The position numbers and the translations under genes were made by a program. Under the pieces are notes generated by a model. That model worked only from the letters and a program-made list of their open reading frames with translations. It was not told the DNA's origin and made no database searches. 64,000 bases of DNA from Liolophura sinensis (Eukaryota > Mollusca > Polyplacophora > Chitonida > Chitonidae), in NCBI RefSeq assembly GCF_032854445.1, contig NC_088298.1, positions 4,646,160 through 4,710,159 of the forward strand, in the 5' to 3' direction. Positions 59,346-64,000 of the stretch are shown here, one piece after another. How positions within the stretch are numbered: the first letter of the stretch is position 1; every line of letters starts with the position of its first letter.

Positions 59346-59387
59346 TCACAGACGAGTTGTGTGGTTTTCATTTTGGTCAAAACCAAC
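59108..59387. repeat. 50 bp minisatellite overlapping the end of the SOCS reading frame
   Basis: About 5.6 copies of GTGGTTTTCACTTTGGTCAA, AACCAACATGTGGTTTCACA and GACGAGTTGT. The copy at 59338-59387 contains the last coding codons and the TGA stop of the SOCS gene; the others extend into its 3' UTR. Confidence 0.95.
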
Positions 59388-62300
59388 AACGTCATCTGCA
59401 TCATCGTCAATGATTTCTGCATAATACTGGTGTTCTTTCAGATACTTCTTGATGCTAAGCGGAATGGGTAAGCAGTCCACGTGGTCGCGGCGCACAATCT
59501 GCAAGATCGTGAAGCGGCACATGTGCATAAGTGAACGCATTGTTTTGAATCGGGACACAGGATACAACAGGTACATGGACACTGGCGGCATCCCAGGGCC
59601 TTGAGCACGAAGAAAATACCTGAACTGTCCATTTCGAGAGTTCTCCATGGCTTGGTCAATAAACTCCTTAATCGTGTTCTTCCCGTGAGATTCAGGCTGA
59701 GACCAAAAACTGAATTTACCTACAAAAGTGAAAAAGTACAAATTACATAACATTTTACATTTAGAGAAATTACTAGTAGTAGAATTCCATTGCAAGGAAT
59801 GTTCCGAAGATTTGACCTAAAAAAGCACATTTGTACAGGCAAAAAAATGTCGTAAAACATTATTTTGGGAATTTGAATTTACAATCTCCAAGCAGTACAT
59901 GTATATTATCCTACTTTCCAAACAAAACCTGAAAACACCTTATTGTGATCAACCAAACAATCAATCAGGTAAACAAGCAACTCAGTCATGGGGGGAAATT
60001 TTCAGTCTTAGCCTAGACAACACAGGCACAGAATGCTCACTTTTTGTATCAACGTGATTGGCTTGAAGTCTTCATTAACTAGCGGGGATGTGGCAGGAAG
60101 AAACATGCACTGGTAATTATTTGTTCATTCATTAACTTTGCTGATTATTGTTTAATGCCACACATTAGAATTTTTCATTTATATGATGGCAGGTTTTATA
60201 GGTGGAGAAAACCAAAGAGCCGAACTCGGGTCAGATACAAACAGTTGGCTTAGTGGTAAGATCTGGAAAATGGAGCACTGAATCTCTTTTTGCTAAGGCT
60301 TACAACATTTATCTGTTTAAAGACAACATGAAACGCTTGGTTTTTATTTTCTAAAAAATAAATTAATTGTAATTTTTCATCCTTGTCATCTGTTTGCAAG
60401 GTGTTTATTCAAGCATATGCTGAAGGCATTTTTCTGTGTAGACTGATAAAATTATACTTTTTCTGAAGCCCTGAAACTGGCCAATCCAACCAATGTAGTT
60501 TTGATCCAAAATCAGATTAAAAATGAGCATAAATTGTACCGAAAGTTGCTCTTTTATGTGTGAAAAGGTTAAGGAATTATACAGAGTATATGAGGTAGCC
60601 TGACATATAAATATACAAAAAAGCTTCCAGCTTTCTTCTTTGGGCGTCAAATGGCTTTAAACTACAGCTTTCTGATGGCTTCAGGGAGCAGTTCAGCAAT
60701 TCAGTACACAGCTGTGGTGACGTCAACGGTGAGAGCTGTCAACATTTTTTGCCATATCTTTTTTCCATTTCGTTGTGTACGGTAATTCTTCAGCATTTTC
60801 ACATGTTTGAAAGGAGTTAAGTCAAATTCTGATGGAATTATTTTGTGTAGACTGATAAAATTAATCTTTTTGTAAAGCCCTGAAATTGGCCAATCTAACC
60901 AATGCAGTCTTGTCTCCAAAATCAAATCAAAAACATATTTAAATTGCACTGAAAGTTGCTCTTTTATATGCGAACAGTTTGAGAAATTAGGGTCGTGTCT
61001 TTTCATAAAACCTCGAAAAATTCCTCGCAGACATACCTTTGAAATGTTCGATCCTGGTGTGGTGAACTTTATCGGATGATTTAAAAGTAATACTGAGGAT
61101 GTAATTCTCATTGGCGCTGTCTCGCACGAGGAATGACCCATTGGGCTTATTGGCCAGTTTATGTTCTGCATCAATGCTGTTTAATGGACCCCAGTACCAG
61201 CCACACTGGAAAATTACAGAAAAAAAGAGCAGGTTTATGAACGTACAATTACTGTTCTCATACAGGGCAGAATTCATACAGCTTCACTACGCCCAGTTCA
61301 CAATTGTCCTCATACAGGGCAGAATTCATACAGCTTCACTACGTCCAGTTCACAATTGTCCTCATACAGGGCAGAATTCATACAGCTTCACCACGCCCAG
61401 TTCACAATTGTCCTCATACAGGGCAGAATTCATACAGCTTCACCACGCCCAGTTCACAATTGTCCTCATACAGGGCAGAATTCATACAGCTTCACCACGC
61501 CCAGTTCACAATTGTCCTCATGCAGGGCAGAATTCATACAGCTTCACCATGCCCAGTTCACAATTGTCCTCATCCAGGGCAGAATTCATACAGCTTCCCT
61601 ACACCCAGTTCACAATTGTCCTCATACAGGGCAGAATTCATACAGCTTCACTACGCCCAGTTCACAATTGTCCTCATACAGGGCAGAATTCATACAGCTT
61701 CACTACACTGAGTTCATAATTGCGAAGATTCTTCATAATCAACTCCATCTGATTTAGACAAATGATTGGCTATGGACCTGTCAATCAACATATACCACAT
61801 ATGCCACAATGTCTCATTAGCTCCGCCCAACATTTAATCAAGTGAAGAAAAATACTTTACACTGGAAGTCTGAGATTTTCCATATGCCTTGAAATCAATA
61901 TAAAATGTGTTTAAATTGTTGGTGGACAGGTTTTTGATATGTAGTTTCTCGACTTATATGCAAGAGTATTTATTTTTTTGATAGTTGCTTACCGAACGAC
62001 CTACCCAAGAATTTTTCACCTATACAAAGGCAGTAATTATAGTGGGCGGAGGAAACCCAAGTGGCCTTGGTTTATTCCATTAACTCATCCACATGTGATC
62101 TACAGATATCTACACCATACTGGCGAAAGACAAGTAGTCCTCATTGAACATTAGACTACATGTAGGAAAACAGTCACACACTGCAAGCGCTTTCAACCTC
62201 TTATTTTCACAAATATAGTGAGATTTGGGGAATGTACAAATTTCCTGTCGAAGGCTGGTTTTGAAACCATAGCTTCAGCATCTTTGCGTATGAAAGGCAA

Positions 62301-62808
62301 GCGTTTTAATCATGAGATCATGAGCTGTTACCACATTTTTTTTGGTGTTTTACATTGTGATTAAGAATATCTCACTTATACAACAGTGGTCAACATTGTG
62401 CAAAGTAAATTAATTAATTAATTTCTGAATTTTGACGATGTACAGAAACATATACTTTTATATGCTTATAACATGACTTTCAGATTTATGGGTGACAGAA
62501 GTGAGACAAAGCAACACACCTTGTAACAAATGAAATACAAAAAGTGATTCTGTGCAATGAACAACTCTATTACATTACACTGTTCCTAGGATCTCCAAGT
62601 TGTTTTAGACTAAGAAGTAAGTCACACCTTAGTCTTGGTGACACGTACCTTACGGAAGCTAAACTTAAGTCAAATGTTAAATGAGTATAGTATTATGTTG
62701 AAGAGATTTGCTTATTAAGGTCAAAGAAGTTTCATCAAACTGGGCCCAGCAAACTTACCTCCTTAAGCTGTTGCATACTCTCTTGGAATGCAAGGATGGA
62801 ATCTGAGT
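59346..62808 (-). CDS. SOCS7: Suppressor of cytokine signaling, SOCS6/SOCS7 type (3' three exons, N-terminus outside window)
   Basis: SOCS proteins bind phosphotyrosine through an SH2 domain and recruit elongin B/C and cullin-5 through the SOCS box, giving a ubiquitin ligase that dampens receptor signalling. Exons in transcript order: 62808-62759, 61205-61037, 59719-59346 (TGA); 196 residues visible. Exon order reads FQESMQQLKE, then CGWYWGPLNSIDAEHKLANK and GSFLVRDS (SH2 start, with the phosphate-binding Arg), then LLYPVSRF. The SOCS box follows: SLMHMCRFTI (BC box) and CLPIPLSIKKYL (LPxP Cul5 box). QCGWYWGP-like and YFLRA..PGMPP..LLYPVSRF favour SOCS7 over SOCS6, but some residues resemble SOCS6 (KLAN.P.GSFLVRDS). 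After the SOCS box an acidic tail (IIDDDADDVVGFDQNENH) ends inside a minisatellite. Confidence 0.9.
60400..60500 (-). repeat. Dispersed repeat family C, copy 4
   Basis: AAGGTGTTTATTCAAGCATA, GCTGAAGGCATTTTTCTGTG and AGCCCTGAAACTGGCCAATC, the complement of the plus-strand copies. Confidence 0.72.
60800..60925 (-). repeat. Dispersed repeat family C, copy 5
   Basis: AATTATTTTGTGTAGACTGA and AGCCCTGAAATTGGCCAATC. It shares its flank with copy 4. Confidence 0.7.
61252..61722. repeat. 52 bp minisatellite, about 9 copies
   Basis: Unit TCATACAGGGCAGAATTCAT, ACAGCTTCACTACGCCCAGT, TCACAATTGTCC. It ends about 45 bp from the acceptor of the SOCS SH2 exon. Because 52 leaves a remainder of 1 on division by 3 and no stop falls in any frame, long plus-strand frames run through it; they are not genes. 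Confidence 0.95.
61723..62758. other. SOCS intron remainder
   Basis: Contains inverted SINE tail remnants at about 61958-62070 (CCAAGAATTTTTCACCTATA) and 62338-62402 (GGTGTTTTACATTGTGATTA), and a possible foldback (family G) remnant at about 62590-62745. No gene recognised. Confidence 0.55.
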
Positions 62809-62825
62809 CTGAAACATCAAAGCAA

Positions 62826-63430
62826 ATTATTACTTTCATGGAATGTAATTAGTACTCTGAATGCACGTAATTAAAAATCTCATAAAATGTAATTTGTTCT
62901 CTCAATGCATGTAATTAGTAATCTCATGAAATGTAATCAGAACTCTCAATGCTTGTAATTAGTAATTTCATGAAATGTAATTAAAACTCTCAATGCATGT
63001 AATTAGTAATTTCATTAAATGTAATTTGTACTCTCAATGCATGTAATCAGTAATCTCATGAAATGTAATATGAACTCTCAATGCATGTAGTTAGAAATCT
63101 CATAAAATGAATTAGAACTCTCAATGCTTGTAATTAGTAATTTCATGAAATGTAATTAGAACTCTCAATGCATGTAATTAGTAATCTCATGAAATGAAAT
63201 TAGAACTCTCAATGCATGTAATTAGTAATCTCATAAAATGAATTAGAACTCTCAATGCTTGTAATTAGTAATTTCATGAAATGTAATTTGTACTCTCAAT
63301 GCATGTAATCAGTAATCTCATGAAATGTAATATGAACCCTCAATGCATGTAGTTAGTAATCTCATCAAATGTAATTAGAACTCTCAATGCATGTAATTAG
63401 TAATCTCATGGAATGAAAATATTAATCCCA
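62826..63430. repeat. 44 bp minisatellite, about 14 copies
   Basis: Unit ATGCATGTAATTAGTAATCT plus CATGAAATGTAATTAGAACT plus CTCA, with several variants. Begins 18 bp upstream (gene direction) of a SOCS exon acceptor. Confidence 0.93.
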
Positions 63431-63574
63431 TACAATGTAATCATTTTCATGGAATGTATGATTCAATTAATATTCTCATGGAATGTAATTCTTACACACA
63501 TGGAATGTAATGAGTACTCTCCTGGTATGTACATGTGTAATTATTACTCAAGTAATGTAATTAGTGCTCTCAAA
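63431..63574. repeat. Degenerate transition between two arrays
   Basis: Units such as CTCATGGAATGTAATT mix features of both flanking arrays, suggesting both grew from one ancestral repeat. Confidence 0.6.
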
Positions 63575-64000
63575 GAATGTAATGTAGTGTAACTATCACT
63601 CTCAAAGAATATAAATATTACTCTCATGTAGTGTAACTATCACTCTCAAAGACTATAAATATTACTCTCATGTAGTGTAACGATCACTCTCAAAGGATAT
63701 AAATATTACTCTCATGTAGTGTAACTATCACTCTCAAAGAATATAAATATTACTCTCATGTAGTGTAACTATCACTCTCAAAGAATATAAATATTACTCT
63801 CATGTAGTGTAACTATCACTCTCAAAGAATATAAATATTACTCTCATGTAGTGTAACTATCACTCTCAAAGAATATAAATATTACTCTCATGTAGTGTAA
63901 CTATCACTCTCAAAGAATATAAATATTACTCTCGTAGTGTAACTATCACTCTCAAAGAACATAAATATTACTCTCATGTAGTGTAACGATCACTCTCAAA
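63575..64000. repeat. Second 44 bp minisatellite, at least 9 copies, runs off the window
   Basis: Unit TCTCAAAGAATATAAATATT plus ACTCTCATGTAGTGTAACTA plus TCAC. Copies are nearly identical, so it is younger than the array to its left. No spacers, so not a CRISPR. Confidence 0.95.

Larger units (their letters stand above)
59720..61036. other. SOCS last intron with repeat family C
   Basis: Two inverted family C copies (60400-60500 and 60800-60925) share flanking sequence (GAAAGTTGCTCTTTTAT), so the segment is itself a duplication about 420 bp apart. A SINE-like tail remnant lies at about 60120-60215 (TGTTTAATGCCACACATTAG). Confidence 0.65.

Noticed and set aside
59042-59471. Repetitive plus-strand frames rich in VSQTSCVVF
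   Set aside because: Translation of the 50 bp array, antisense to the SOCS last exon.
61111-61757. Long overlapping plus-strand open frames (up to 202 codons)
   Set aside because: They run through a 52 bp minisatellite whose unit has no stop in any frame; the real SOCS exon is on the opposite strand at 61037-61205.

Overview
The window is animal nuclear DNA: AT-rich, with GT-AG split genes, long introns and many repeats. The repeats include tRNA-headed SINEs with a Meta/V-SINE-like body, short inverted-repeat DNA elements, a decayed P-element and a decayed Tc1. This mix and the protein matches fit a lophotrochozoan, most likely a marine mollusc; the phylum is an inference. Nothing bacterial, no CRISPR, no operon and no retroviral element was recognised.

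Six host genes were found. (1) 195-16190, +: the 3' 16 coding exons of DNA topoisomerase II (C-gate, then an acidic/basic C-terminal domain; the 5' part lies left of the window). (2) 24063-31136, -: complete four-exon DAP1 (death-associated protein 1, 118 aa). (3) 32802-42848, +: eight-exon CWC25 spliceosome factor with an RS domain; the usual N-terminal exon is not visible. (4) 45383-48465, -: complete three-coding-exon CCDC103, a ciliary dynein arm factor. (5) 50913-51323, +: intronless replication-dependent histone H3 with CCAAT-box promoter and 3' stem-loop. (6) 59346-62808, -: the 3' end of a SOCS6/SOCS7-type gene (SH2 plus SOCS box), continuing past the right edge.

DAP1 and CWC25 are divergently arranged around a 1.7 kb interval that contains a 545 bp inverted-repeat element. 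CCDC103 and H3 are also divergent. These genes do not form a pathway. However, TOP2A, CWC25, CCDC103 and SOCS7 all lie in human 17q12-q21, so the window looks like a piece of an ancient animal linkage group.

The most unusual content is in the repeats. CWC25 intron 4 holds a P-element transposase relic in which two pieces of its own coding sequence have been amplified in tandem (77 bp x about 15, 40 bp x 4), followed by a 28 bp x about 37 array. Minisatellites repeatedly stop within about 5-50 bp of 3' splice sites (TOP2, CWC25, SOCS). At the SOCS gene a 50 bp unit carrying the end of the reading frame and its stop codon is repeated about 5.6 times into the 3' UTR.
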